Assembly (NCBI RefSeq): GCF_041927875.1
Contig: NZ_JBHFHN010000002.1
DNA length: 64,000 bases
Reading direction: 5' to 3' (one strand)
DNA from: Paracoccus sp041927875
Lineage (GTDB): Bacteria > Pseudomonadota > Alphaproteobacteria > Rhodobacterales > Rhodobacteraceae
Position numbers and translations under genes: made by a program. Below are positions 1 to 8,139 of this stretch, piece by piece (the stretch's first letter is position 1; each line of letters starts with the position of its first letter). Under the pieces are notes generated by a model. It was not told the origin of the DNA, made no database searches, and saw only the letters and a list, made by a program, of their open reading frames with translations.

Positions 1-805
1 GCGACATCACCGTGGACAAGTCGCCATTCATGAAGGCGGTGCGGGTCAGGTCCGCGACCGTCACCATCTGGCTGATCTGCTTGCGGCCCTTTTCGGTGTT
101 GTAATGCGGGCATTTCGCCAGAACGATCGCAGATTCCGCGTCATGCGACAGATAGTTCAGGGTCGCGACAAGCGACCAGCGGTCCATCTGTGCCTGGTTG
201 ATCTGCTGGGTGCCGTGGTAGAGCCCGGTCGTATCGCCCAGACCCACGGTGTTGGCGGTGGCGAACAGGCGGAAGTTGGGGTTCGGGGTGATGATCTCGT
301 TCTGGTCCAGCAGGGTCAGCTTGCCATCATGTTCCAGCACGCGCTGGATCACGAACATCACATCGGCGCGGCCTGCGTCATATTCGTCGAATACGATGGC
401 GACGGGATTGCGCAGCGCCCATGGCAGGATGCCCTCGTGGAACTCGGTCACCTGCTTGCCGTCGCGCAGCTTGATCGCGTCCTTGCCGATCAGGTCGATA
501 CGGCTGATGTGGCTGTCAAGGTTCACCCGCACGCAGGGCCAGTTCAGCCGCGCCGCCACCTGTTCGATATGGGTGGATTTGCCGGTGCCGTGATAGCCCT
601 GGATCATCACCCGCCGGTTATAGGCAAAGCCCGCCAGGATCGCCAGGGTGGTATCGGGGTCGAACTTGTAGGTCGGGTCCGGTTCCGGCACCCGGTCGCT
701 GCGCTCGGCAAAGGCGCGCACCTTCATGTCGCTGTCGATGCCGAACACATCGCGGATGTCGATATCCTCGGTCGGTTTCGCCTTGGGGTCCAGTTGCGCG
801 TCCAT
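1..805 (-). CDS. cobS: Cobaltochelatase subunit CobS (3' end outside window)
   Basis: AAA+ ATPase subunit of the aerobic cobaltochelatase CobNST, which inserts cobalt into hydrogenobyrinate a,c-diamide during B12 synthesis in the cytoplasm. About 268 N-terminal residues are present and the C-terminus runs off the window. Visible motifs are Walker A GYHGTGKST near residues 70-78, Walker B IVFDEYD near 138-142, and an ATANT sensor-1 segment followed by GLGDTTGLYHG. The ATG at 805 begins MDAQLDPKAK. J-domain and bolA genes nearby match the usual Rhodobacterales neighbourhood; cobT would be expected just outside the left edge. Confidence 0.96.
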   Translation of the reverse strand, partial: MDAQLDPKAKPTEDIDIRDVFGIDSDMKVRAFAERSDRVPEPDPTYKFDPDTTLAILAGFAYNRRVMIQGYHGTGKSTHIEQVAARLNWPCVRVNLDSHISRIDLIGKDAIKLRDGKQVTEFHEGILPWALRNPVAIVFDEYDAGRADVMFVIQRVLEHDGKLTLLDQNEIITPNPNFRLFATANTVGLGDTTGLYHGTQQINQAQMDRWSLVATLNYLSHDAESAIVLAKCPHYNTEKGRKQISQMVTVADLTRTAFMNGDLSTVMS

Positions 806-944
806 AGCCTGCCCTTTCCAGATCACCCCGCAGACATGAAACATTCGTCCGGTGGGCGCAAGGCCGGAACCTTCCCCCGTGCTGGGCCGTTGCAGCGCGC
901 AAACCCTGTGCTATTCAGGGCTCAACAATATGGGGACGGCGCGG

Positions 945-1913
945 ATGAGCGGACTTCTGGCACTTCTGGACGATGTGGCGGGGATCGCCAAGGTCGCGGC
1001 GGCATCGGTCGACGATGTGGCCAGCATGACGGTCAAGGCCGGGGCCAAGGTCAGCGGCGTGGTGATCGACGATGCGGCCGTGACGCCGCGCTATGTCACC
1101 GGCTTTTCCGCCGACCGCGAATTGCCGATCATCTGGAAGATCGCCAAGGGGTCGATCTTCAACAAGCTGGTGATCCTGCTGCCGATCGCGCTGCTGCTGA
1201 AGGCGTTTGCGCCCTGGGCCATCGCGCCCCTGCTGATGATCGGCGGCGCCTATCTGTGCTTCGAGGGCGCCGAGAAGGTCTGGCACTGGCTGAACCCGCA
1301 CACGCCCCATGCCGATGGTCATGTCGATAATGACGTCGATCCCGTCCGGCTTGAGGAAGAGCGCGTCGCGGGCGCGATCAAGACCGACTTCATCCTGTCG
1401 GCCGAGATCATGACCATCGCCCTTGCCACCCTGCCCGAGGGGCAGACGGTCTGGATGCAGGGCGGCGTGCTGTTCGCGGTCGCCGTGGCGATCACCGCTC
1501 TGGTCTATGGCGGTGTCGCGCTGATCGTGAAGATGGACGACATCGGCCTGCATATGGCCGAAAACGGCCGCCGCGCCACCGCCTCGCTGGGGCGCGGCAT
1601 CCTGCGCTTCATGCCCGGCTTCATGAAGGCGCTGACCATCATCGGCACGGCGGCAATGATCTGGGTGGGGGGCAATATCGTCGTGCATGGCCTGCACGAA
1701 CTTGGCGTGCATGAGCCTTACAACACCATTCACCACCTGGCCGAAGGTGCCGCCCATGCGGTGCCGCAGGCGGCGGGCTTTGTGAACTGGCTGGTGACGG
1801 CGGCGTTGGACGGGGTGATCGGGCTGATCCTGGGGCTGGCGCTGATCCCGGTCGCCACGCATGTCATCAACCCGCTGATCGGCAAGCTGACGGGCAAGGC
1901 TGCGGCGCATTAA
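945..1913 (+). CDS. DUF808 family inner-membrane protein (YedI-like)
   Basis: 322-residue protein starting MSGLLALLDDVAG, the characteristic opening of the DUF808/YedI family of unknown function. Several hydrophobic segments are visible (about residues 65-105, 155-195, 215-250 and 285-310), so it is an integral membrane protein. I chose the ATG at 945 because family members begin at this motif; an in-frame ATG at 852 would add an unrelated N-terminus. It is divergent from cobS and stands alone. Function cannot be assigned from sequence. Confidence 0.9.
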   Translation: MSGLLALLDDVAGIAKVAAASVDDVASMTVKAGAKVSGVVIDDAAVTPRYVTGFSADRELPIIWKIAKGSIFNKLVILLPIALLLKAFAPWAIAPLLMIGGAYLCFEGAEKVWHWLNPHTPHADGHVDNDVDPVRLEEERVAGAIKTDFILSAEIMTIALATLPEGQTVWMQGGVLFAVAVAITALVYGGVALIVKMDDIGLHMAENGRRATASLGRGILRFMPGFMKALTIIGTAAMIWVGGNIVVHGLHELGVHEPYNTIHHLAEGAAHAVPQAAGFVNWLVTAALDGVIGLILGLALIPVATHVINPLIGKLTGKAAAH

Positions 1914-1926
1914 GCGCCGCGCGCCC

Positions 1927-2175
1927 TTAGCGCGGCAGGTCGCGGCCGAACGGGCCGTCCTTGACCAGCGCCCCCAGTTGGCCGGCGTCCGCGCCGATCC
2001 GCCACGACAGCCCCATCCAGCCCTGCGCCAGCTGCGCGCCGCAGGCGCCGAGTAAGACCAGGATGGGGAAGATCCAGGCCGCCGACCAGCCTATCCGCAA
2101 GGGCGGCACAAGGATCAGCGCCAGAAACACCAGCCGGAACCCCCAGGCGGGCAGCGCCTGACCGGGGGCGTCCAA
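1927..2175 (-). CDS. Small hypothetical membrane protein, uncertain 5' end
   Basis: The 82-residue reading from a TTG at 2175 contains two hydrophobic stretches (FRLVFLALILVPPL and AAWIFPILVLLGAC) and ends GPFGRDLPR. The frame stays open upstream to about 2307, where it meets the stop codon of the J-domain gene, and that extension also looks coding (GGFLNLTALTARWTGRS). It has no ATG or GTG, so the true start may be a CTG or TTG, or the gene may be fused or damaged at its 5' end. It lies directly downstream of the J-domain gene on the same strand. No family was recognised. Confidence 0.5.
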   Translation of the reverse strand: MDAPGQALPAWGFRLVFLALILVPPLRIGWSAAWIFPILVLLGACGAQLAQGWMGLSWRIGADAGQLGALVKDGPFGRDLPR

Positions 2176-2307
2176 CAGCCACAGGCTGCGCCCTGTCCAG
2201 CGCGCGGTCAGCGCGGTCAGGTTGAGAAAGCCGCCGGCATGGGCTGCGCGATGATACAGGCCTTGATACCTGCGCCGTTCATCATCTGCCCCTGCCGCGC
2301 AGGCGGC

Positions 2308-2928
2308 TTAATCCTTGAAGTTGCGGCTGTCCTTGATCTGATCCCAGGCCCAGACGACCTCTTGCAGGCGGTCCTCGTCGTCGCGGTTGCCGCCGTTCAT
2401 GTCGGGGTGCAGATCCTTGACCAGGGATTTGTATTGCTTGCGGATCTCGGCGCGGGTCATGGTGTCGCGGGCATCCAGGATGTCCAGCGCCCGGCGTTCG
2501 GTCGGGGGCAGTTTGCGCGCGGCAGTGGGGCGGGCGGTGGCAGCGCCCTCGCCGGTCAGGCCATGCGGATCGCTAAGCCCGCCAAGGCCCAGCCGCGCGT
2601 CATCGGCGGCGCGGCCAAAGGGGCGGGTCGGGCGTTCCCAGACGGTCGCGCTGTCCAGGAACTTCTGGAACTCCTCGTCGCTTTGCCCCTGAAAATAATT
2701 CCACTTAAGGTTGTATTCGCGGACGTGATCCTTGCAGAACCACAGATAGTCATCCAGCGCCTTGGGCGAACGCGGCGCGCGGAAGGTGCCAGGCAGATCG
2801 CAGCCCGGATGATCGCAGCGCCGCCCGGCGGTCTCGAACGCGCCCGACATGCCGCGGCGACCCTTGGCACGCTTTTTCTTGTCGCTTGCCGCGGATAGGT
2901 CAAAGCCAAAGGGATCGTTCTTGGTCAT
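2308..2928 (-). CDS. J-domain (DnaJ-like) protein
   Basis: 206-residue co-chaperone-like protein. The C-terminal third carries a J domain with the HPD motif in LVKDLHPDMNGG, which in this family stimulates DnaK ATPase. The N-terminal half has cysteine and histidine pairs (CDHPGC and FCKDH) that could form a small metal site. The start at 2928 (MTKNDPFGFDLS) is preferred over an in-frame ATG at 2973. The gene is divergent from bolA, and the pair is usually found beside cobST in Rhodobacterales. Its client is unknown. Confidence 0.9.
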   Translation of the reverse strand: MTKNDPFGFDLSAASDKKKRAKGRRGMSGAFETAGRRCDHPGCDLPGTFRAPRSPKALDDYLWFCKDHVREYNLKWNYFQGQSDEEFQKFLDSATVWERPTRPFGRAADDARLGLGGLSDPHGLTGEGAATARPTAARKLPPTERRALDILDARDTMTRAEIRKQYKSLVKDLHPDMNGGNRDDEDRLQEVVWAWDQIKDSRNFKD

Positions 2929-3042
2929 CTGTCTCTGCCGGTCTGCTGCCTGTTGCCCGAGTCGGCTTTCCAACTCGGGGCGGGCAGTTTAGGCAAAGCG
3001 GCGGGCGGGCAAAACCCCCGAACCGGGAAAGGGCGGAAAAAG

Positions 3043-3306
3043 ATGGACAAGCAGGACAGCATTGCGGCGCTGATGCGCGACCGGCTGGCGGCCTTGCAGC
3101 CGACCGAGATCGAGGTGCGCGACGACAGCGAACAGCACCGTGGCCATGCCGGCTGGCGCGAGGGTGGCCAGACCCATTTCCACATCCGCCTGCGCGCGCC
3201 GGGGCTGGCCGGGCTGTCGCGCGTGGCCCGCCACCGCGCCGTGCATCAGGCGCTTGGCGCCGATCTGGTGGCGCGCATTCACGCGCTGTCGCTGGATCTG
3301 GGGTAA
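3043..3306 (+). CDS. bolA: BolA family protein
   Basis: 87-residue BolA/IbaG-type protein. The family partners with monothiol glutaredoxins in Fe-S cluster handling and sometimes acts as a regulator. The short alpha/beta fold ends with the conserved helix containing RHRAVHQALGADL and HALSLDLG. The ATG at 3043 lies ahead of MDKQDSIAAL, with a GGCGGAAAAAG stretch upstream; an in-frame ATG at 2953 lies in the divergent promoter region. Its 3' end overlaps the oppositely oriented WYL regulator by 28 nt. Confidence 0.93.
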   Translation: MDKQDSIAALMRDRLAALQPTEIEVRDDSEQHRGHAGWREGGQTHFHIRLRAPGLAGLSRVARHRAVHQALGADLVARIHALSLDLG

Positions 3307-3992
3307 GGCGCGCCGCCTTGGCGCAGGGCGATGTAATCGTTCAGCAACGCCACACGGCGCGGGGCAAAGCTGCCGCCGCCCGGCACGACCGACACCATGC
3401 GCGCGACGTTGAAGCTGCGAAAGGTGCCGCGCAGGCAGCAATGCGCGACCAGCATCAGGTTACGGTCGAAATAGCCAAGCGCCAGCGGCCAGATCTCGCG
3501 CGTGGTGGTGGCGCCCATCAGGTCGGTATAGGTCAGGTGCAGGCTGGTCTCGTCCCAGCAGGCCTGACGGATCAGGTTCATGTCGACGCCGGGCGCGGGC
3601 GCGGGGGCCTGCGGGAAACAGCGGATCACCCGATGCGCGGCCTGCCGCATCTGTCGTTCGGGCAGCGTGGCGATGATCCGCGCCAGTGCCGCATCGCCCG
3701 CCGCCGTCAGATCGGCATCGCCCATTTCCGACAGCCGGCCAACCGCCAGGATCAACGCCTCGATCTGAAGCCGGGTGAAGGTCTGCGGCGGCAGGGCGGG
3801 GTCTTCGGTCAGGCGGTAGCCCACGCCCGCCTCACCGTCGATCAGCGCGCCGCCCGCGCGAAGGGTGGCGATGTCGCGGTAGAGCGTGCGCGGGCTGACG
3901 CCGGTCTCGGCCGCCAGACGGGTAGCCGTCACCGGCGCGGGCAGGCGGCGCAGCGCATCCATCAGGCGCATCAGGCGGTCAGGGCGGGCCAT
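3279..3992 (-). CDS. HTH/WYL-domain transcriptional regulator (YafY family)
   Basis: 237-residue regulator with an N-terminal helix-turn-helix (about residues 5-55, including ETGVSPRTLYRDI) and a C-terminal WYL-type ligand-binding domain (around IWPLALGYFDRN). The ATG at 3992 is favoured because AGGA sits six bases upstream; another ATG lies at 3998. The gene is divergent from the GST at 4065 with only 72 bp between them, so it probably controls that gene and itself (inference). Its last 28 nt are antisense to the end of bolA. Confidence 0.9.
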   Translation of the reverse strand: MARPDRLMRLMDALRRLPAPVTATRLAAETGVSPRTLYRDIATLRAGGALIDGEAGVGYRLTEDPALPPQTFTRLQIEALILAVGRLSEMGDADLTAAGDAALARIIATLPERQMRQAAHRVIRCFPQAPAPAPGVDMNLIRQACWDETSLHLTYTDLMGATTTREIWPLALGYFDRNLMLVAHCCLRGTFRSFNVARMVSVVPGGGSFAPRRVALLNDYIALRQGGAPYPRSSDSA

Positions 3993-4064
3993 CGTCATCC
4001 TGCCGGTTTCTGTCAGCAGGCCCAAGCTATGACAGGTGCATCAACCCCGCAAGGAGACTGTGCC

Positions 4065-4667
4065 ATGCTGACCTTCTACCACGCCCCGAACAGCCGTTCG
4101 ACCCTGATACTGGCGCTGTTGCGCGAACTGGATGCTGTCGATCAGGTGAACCTTGTGCGTGTCGACATCCCCCGCCAGGATGGCAGCGGCGCGCGCGATG
4201 CGGCGAATCCGCACCCCGAGGGCAAGGTGCCCTATCTGACCGACGGCGACGACTGGCTGCGCGAACGCGGTGCGATCTGCCTGTATCTGACCGACCGCTT
4301 TCCGGCGGCGGGGCTTGGCCCGCTGCCCGACCAGCCGGGGCGCGGGCGTTATGTCAGTTGGCTGTCCTATTACCAGGGCGTCGTCGAGCCGGTCATGATC
4401 TTCGACTATCTGGGCCTGTCGCATCCGGCGCTGATGGCGACCTTCCGCGACATGCCCGCGATGTTTGACCGGCTGGATCAGGCACTGGCCGAGGGGCCGT
4501 ATCTGCTGGGCGATCGCTTCAGCGCCGCCGACCTGCTGATCGCCAGCCCCTTTGGCTATTTCCCCGACATGTTGCCCGACGACCGTCCGGCGATCCGGGA
4601 TTGGGTCGGCCGGGTGCTGGCGCGGCCCTCGCTGGCCTGGGCCAAGGCGCAGGACGCAGCGGGCTGA
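4065..4667 (+). CDS. Glutathione S-transferase family protein
   Basis: 200-residue cytosolic GST. The N-terminal thioredoxin-like domain starts MLTFYHAPNSRST, with Ser/Tyr candidates near the active site and GKVPYLTDGD as the cis-Pro segment. An all-helical C-terminal domain follows, with the family motif FSAADLLIA. An AAGGAGA Shine-Dalgarno precedes the ATG by about eight bases. It is divergent from the WYL regulator, which suggests induction by a small molecule sensed by that protein. Substrate is unknown. Confidence 0.93.
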   Translation: MLTFYHAPNSRSTLILALLRELDAVDQVNLVRVDIPRQDGSGARDAANPHPEGKVPYLTDGDDWLRERGAICLYLTDRFPAAGLGPLPDQPGRGRYVSWLSYYQGVVEPVMIFDYLGLSHPALMATFRDMPAMFDRLDQALAEGPYLLGDRFSAADLLIASPFGYFPDMLPDDRPAIRDWVGRVLARPSLAWAKAQDAAG

Positions 4668-4673
4668 GCCAGA

Positions 4674-4732
4674 GGGGCGCTGCCCCCTCGCGCTACGCGC
4701 TCACCCGCGGGATACTTTCGCCAAGAAGAAAG
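4674..4732 (+). repeat. Dispersed hairpin-tail element, copy A
   Basis: GGGGC-GCT-GCCCC hairpin (4674-4686) followed by the conserved tail GGGATACTTTCG then CCAAGAAGAAAG. It lies between the convergent GST and meaB genes, hairpin first relative to the GST. It is one of seven similar elements in the window (also near 13.8, 19.2, 24.6, 32.1, 46.2 and 47.0 kb). Confidence 0.75.
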
Positions 4733-4733
4733 A

Positions 4734-5726
4734 TCAGCCGAGGCGTGCCAGCACGTCGGCGGCAGCAGCCGAGGGGGCGGCGCGGCCCTGTTCGACCGCC
4801 GCGCCAGCCTGATCCATCGCGGCGCGCAGGGCCGGATCGGCGGTCAGGCGGGCCAGCAGCCCCTCGCGCAGTTCGGTTTCAAAGGCGCGGCGGGCCTGTG
4901 CGGCGCGGGTGCGGTGAAAAAACCCCTTGTCGCGCCGCCACTCGGCAAGGCGTTGCATCGCGGCCCAGGCCTCGGCCAGCCCCGCCTCGGTCACGGCGCT
5001 GACCGGCATCGCCAGCGGAAAGCCCTCGGGGTCTTGCGGGCGTTTGCGCAGCAATCGCAGCGCGCCCGCGTAATCGGCCACGGTGCGGCGCGCGGCAGGT
5101 TCCAGATCGCCATCGGCCTTGTTCACCAGGATCATGTCGGCCATTTCCATGATGCCGCGCTTGACGCCCTGCAACTCATCACCCCCCGCCGGGGCCATCA
5201 ACAGCACGAACAGGTCGGACATGTCCGCGACCATGGTTTCCGACTGCCCCACGCCGACGGTTTCGATCAACACCACGTCAAAGCCCGCCGCCTCGCACAA
5301 AGCCACGGCCTCGCGCGTGCGGCGGGCGACGCCGCCCAGATGCGCCTGGCTGGGCGAGGGGCGGATGAAGGCCTGCGCGTCACGCGCGAGCCGGTCCATC
5401 CGGGTCTTGTCGCCCAGGATCGAGCCGCCCGACCGCGCGCTGGAGGGATCGACCGCCAGCACCGCCACCCGCAGCCCCTGCCCGGTCAGATGGCTGCCGA
5501 AGGCGTCGATCAGCGTGGATTTGCCGACCCCCGGCGTGCCCGACAGGCCGATGCGCAGCGCCTGACGACCTGTCCCCGCGAGGGTTGCCAGCAGCCCCTC
5601 GGCTGCGGCGCGGTGATCGGGACGCTGGCTTTCGATCAGGGTGATGGCGCGGGCCAGGGCGCGGCGATTGCCCGCAAGGATGTCCTGCGGGTCGGGCGTC
5701 GGGAAAGGGCGGCGTTCGTCGGTCAC
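4734..5726 (-). CDS. meaB: Methylmalonyl-CoA mutase-associated GTPase MeaB
   Basis: 330-residue SIMIBI-class GTPase (ArgK/MeaB family), a chaperone that loads and protects adenosylcobalamin on methylmalonyl-CoA mutase. Motifs: Walker A GTPGVGKST near residues 63-71, VDPSSARSGG, ETVGVGQSE and NKAD. GTG start at 5726 with AAGGA six bases upstream; no suitable ATG is nearby. The mutase gene is not in this window. Together with cobS and the corrinoid-activating protein at 8-10 kb it indicates a B12-using organism. Confidence 0.96.
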   Translation of the reverse strand: MTDERRPFPTPDPQDILAGNRRALARAITLIESQRPDHRAAAEGLLATLAGTGRQALRIGLSGTPGVGKSTLIDAFGSHLTGQGLRVAVLAVDPSSARSGGSILGDKTRMDRLARDAQAFIRPSPSQAHLGGVARRTREAVALCEAAGFDVVLIETVGVGQSETMVADMSDLFVLLMAPAGGDELQGVKRGIMEMADMILVNKADGDLEPAARRTVADYAGALRLLRKRPQDPEGFPLAMPVSAVTEAGLAEAWAAMQRLAEWRRDKGFFHRTRAAQARRAFETELREGLLARLTADPALRAAMDQAGAAVEQGRAAPSAAAADVLARLG

Positions 5727-5872
5727 GGTCTGTCCTTGGGCTTGGCCGCAGACTGCCCGCGCCGGGCGCGCTTGTCCAGCACCGGGGGCCGCGCTGTGAC
5801 GTCGCGCGCCAGCTTATGCCCGCTTCCCTTGCGCCGGGCTTCGTGCCACATCTGGCGGCCAGAGAGAATCCC

Positions 5873-7120
5873 ATGACAACCCCAGATCGCCGCGCCCGTC
5901 TTTTCATTCTGTTGACCGTGCTGATTGATGCCACCGGGATGGGGATCATCTTTCCGGTCATGCCCGATCTGCTTGAGGAACTGACCCATGGCACGCTGGC
6001 GCAGGCGGCGATCTGGGGCGGGATCCTGTCGACATCCTATGCGGCGATGCAGTTCCTGTTCGGGCCGATCATCGGCAACCTGTCCGACAGCTGGGGGCGG
6101 CGGCCGGTGATGCTGCTGGCGCTGCTGGTGATGGCGGCCGATTTCGTGGCGATGGCCCTGGCCCATACCGTCTGGCTGCTGCTGGCCACGCGCATCATCG
6201 GCGGCATCAGCGCCGCCACCCATTCAACCGCGACCGCCTATATGGCCGACATCTCGCCGCCCGAACAAAAGGGGCGCAACTTCGGCCTGATCGGCGCGGC
6301 CTTCGGTATCGGTTTCGTGCTCGGCCCGGTGCTGGGCGGAGCGGCGGCGCATATCGACCTGCGCGCGCCGTTCTGGATCGCGGGCGGTCTGGCGGCGGCG
6401 AACCTGGTGTTCGGCTGGTTCGTGCTGCCCGAAACCGTCACCGACCGCATCCGCCGCCCGTTCACCTGGTCGCGGGCCAATCCGCTGGCCTCGTTCGCGG
6501 CGATCGGCAAAATGCGGCGGCTGCGGCCCTATCTGATCGTTTTTGCGATCTTCCAGCTGGCAATGTTCGTCTATCCCGCAATCTGGAGCTTTTGGGCCAA
6601 GGCCCGCTTCGGATGGGAACCGGCGATGATCGGCCTGTCGCTGGCCCTGTTCGGCGTGTCGATGGCTGTGGTGAACACCATGTTGGTCGGGCCGGTCATC
6701 AAACGGCTTGGCGCGCCGCGCGCGGTCTTTCTCAGCTTCGTGCTGGAGGTGATGGCCTGCGTCTTCTACGGCCTTGTCACATCCGGCACGGCGGCGCTGT
6801 TCTTTACCCCGTTTGCGGCACTTGCGGCCTTTGGCGGGCCGGGCCTGCAACAGATCATGTCGAACGCCGTGCCCGCCGACCAACAGGGTGAGTTGCAGGG
6901 CGTGCTGGGGTCGCTGACGGCGCTGTCCACCGCGCTGTCACCGCTGTTGATGACCTGGGCGTTTTCGTTCTTCACCTCGGAAAAGGCGCCGATGCAGGTG
7001 CCGGGCGCGCCCTATCTGCTGGCCGCCGGTTTGATGGTAGTGGCGATCCTGATGCTGCCGCGTCCGCCCCGGCGCAAGGGGTTGGGCGGGCGGCGCGTCG
7101 CTGCGGACAGCGCCCGTTAA
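5873..7120 (+). CDS. MFS efflux transporter, TCR/Tet-like
   Basis: 415-residue 12-TM major facilitator of the drug:H+ antiporter DHA1 type. It opens with a hydrophobic TM1 (LFILLTVLIDATGMGIIFPV) typical of TetA-like proteins, and carries motif A GNLSDSWGRRPVML between TM2 and TM3 and the motif C-like GFVLGPVLGG in TM5. The ATG at 5873 is chosen because translation from 5816 would add a nonhomologous leader. Its stop overlaps the SDR gene on the other strand by 4 bp. The substrate cannot be read from sequence; tetracycline resistance should not be assumed. Confidence 0.9.
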   Translation: MTTPDRRARLFILLTVLIDATGMGIIFPVMPDLLEELTHGTLAQAAIWGGILSTSYAAMQFLFGPIIGNLSDSWGRRPVMLLALLVMAADFVAMALAHTVWLLLATRIIGGISAATHSTATAYMADISPPEQKGRNFGLIGAAFGIGFVLGPVLGGAAAHIDLRAPFWIAGGLAAANLVFGWFVLPETVTDRIRRPFTWSRANPLASFAAIGKMRRLRPYLIVFAIFQLAMFVYPAIWSFWAKARFGWEPAMIGLSLALFGVSMAVVNTMLVGPVIKRLGAPRAVFLSFVLEVMACVFYGLVTSGTAALFFTPFAALAAFGGPGLQQIMSNAVPADQQGELQGVLGSLTALSTALSPLLMTWAFSFFTSEKAPMQVPGAPYLLAAGLMVVAILMLPRPPRRKGLGGRRVAADSAR

Positions 7121-7854
7121 CCGCGCCCGACCAGCGGCATCGAACTGGCCATCACCGTCAGGTTCAGCACATTCGCCCCCGGCGGCATCGCGGCCATGGT
7201 CATCACCGCATCGCAGACCGCACCCATGTCCATCATCGGTTCGGCGCGGATACTGCCATCGGCCTGCGGCACGCCGCGCGCAATCTGATCGGCCAGATCG
7301 GTGCGCACATTGCCGATGTCGATCTGCCCGGCCGCGATGCCAAAGGCCCGCCCGTCCAGCGCCAGCGTCCGCGTCAGCCCGGTGATTGCATGCTTGGTGG
7401 TCGTATAGATCACCGAACCGGGGCGCGGCGCCTGCGCGCTGACCGATCCATTGTTGATGATCCGCCCGCCCTGCGGGTCTTGCGCGCGCATCCGCGCGAA
7501 GCCCGCACGGGCGGCGTTGAACATGCCGGTCAGGTTGACCGCCAGCCCCTGCGCCCAGTCGGCATCGCTGATCGTGTCGATCGTGCCCGCGCGCGGCAGC
7601 ACACCGGCATTGTTGAACACCACGTCGATGCGCCCGAACCGCGCCGTGGCCGCGTCAAAGGCGGCCTCGACCTGCGCGCTGTCGGTGACGTCACAGGCGC
7701 AGGCCAAAGCGCGCGGCTGGCCCGCCGCCAGATCGGCCAGCACATCGGCCCGCCGGGCCAGCATCGCAACCGACCAGCCATCGGCCAGCGCCCGTTCCGC
7801 CACCGCCCGCCCGATCCCGGCGCTGGCGCCGGTGATGACCATCACCCCGGCCAT
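7117..7854 (-). CDS. Short-chain dehydrogenase/reductase
   Basis: 245-residue classical SDR with a Rossmann glycine motif TGASAGIGRAV at the N-terminus, NNAG near residue 85, and a catalytic Ser in NNGSVSA followed by YTTTK. NAD(P)-dependent oxidoreductase of unknown substrate. Its ATG overlaps the stop of the RAM-domain gene upstream (ATGA at 7853-7856), so the two are probably translated as a coupled pair. The 3' end overlaps the MFS gene by 4 bp, convergently. Confidence 0.93.
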   Translation of the reverse strand: MAGVMVITGASAGIGRAVAERALADGWSVAMLARRADVLADLAAGQPRALACACDVTDSAQVEAAFDAATARFGRIDVVFNNAGVLPRAGTIDTISDADWAQGLAVNLTGMFNAARAGFARMRAQDPQGGRIINNGSVSAQAPRPGSVIYTTTKHAITGLTRTLALDGRAFGIAAGQIDIGNVRTDLADQIARGVPQADGSIRAEPMMDMGAVCDAVMTMAAMPPGANVLNLTVMASSMPLVGRG

Positions 7855-8090
7855 CAGAAGGCCCGGAACGTGATGGTGGTCAACGTGCGCGAGATGCCGG
7901 GAATGTCGAACAGCTTTTCGTTCAGGAAATGCCCGATGTCCTGATCTTCGGCGACATAGACCTTGGCGATCAGGTCATACTCGCCCGAGGTCGAGAACAG
8001 CTCGCTGACCACCTCGCGGTCATAGATGGCTTCGGCCACGGCATAGGTCTGGCCCGGGTGGCAACGGAATTGAACGAAAACGCAGCGCAT
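7854..8090 (-). CDS. Stand-alone RAM (Lrp/AsnC ligand-binding) domain protein
   Basis: 78-residue protein consisting only of the alpha/beta RAM fold found in the C-terminal half of Lrp/AsnC regulators (VFVQFRCHPG, SGEYDLIAKVYV and the terminal TLTTITFRAF). There is no helix-turn-helix. Such stand-alone domains form ring-shaped oligomers that bind small metabolites, often amino acids. It is coupled by a one-base overlap to the downstream SDR. Its function here is unknown. Confidence 0.9.
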   Translation of the reverse strand: MRCVFVQFRCHPGQTYAVAEAIYDREVVSELFSTSGEYDLIAKVYVAEDQDIGHFLNEKLFDIPGISRTLTTITFRAF

Positions 8091-8139
8091 GGTGGCCCCT
8101 TTCTGTTTCGGGCCACGCTAGACGGGCGCGGGGCGCGGC

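Noticed and set aside
2886..4667. A 593-codon frame ending in the GST
   Set aside because: The first two-thirds are antisense to or out of frame with bolA and the WYL regulator; only the GST from 4065 is supported.
5873..7120. Tetracycline resistance determinant
   Set aside because: The MFS protein has TetA-like motifs, but many chromosomal exporters do; there is no TetR gene and no mobile context.
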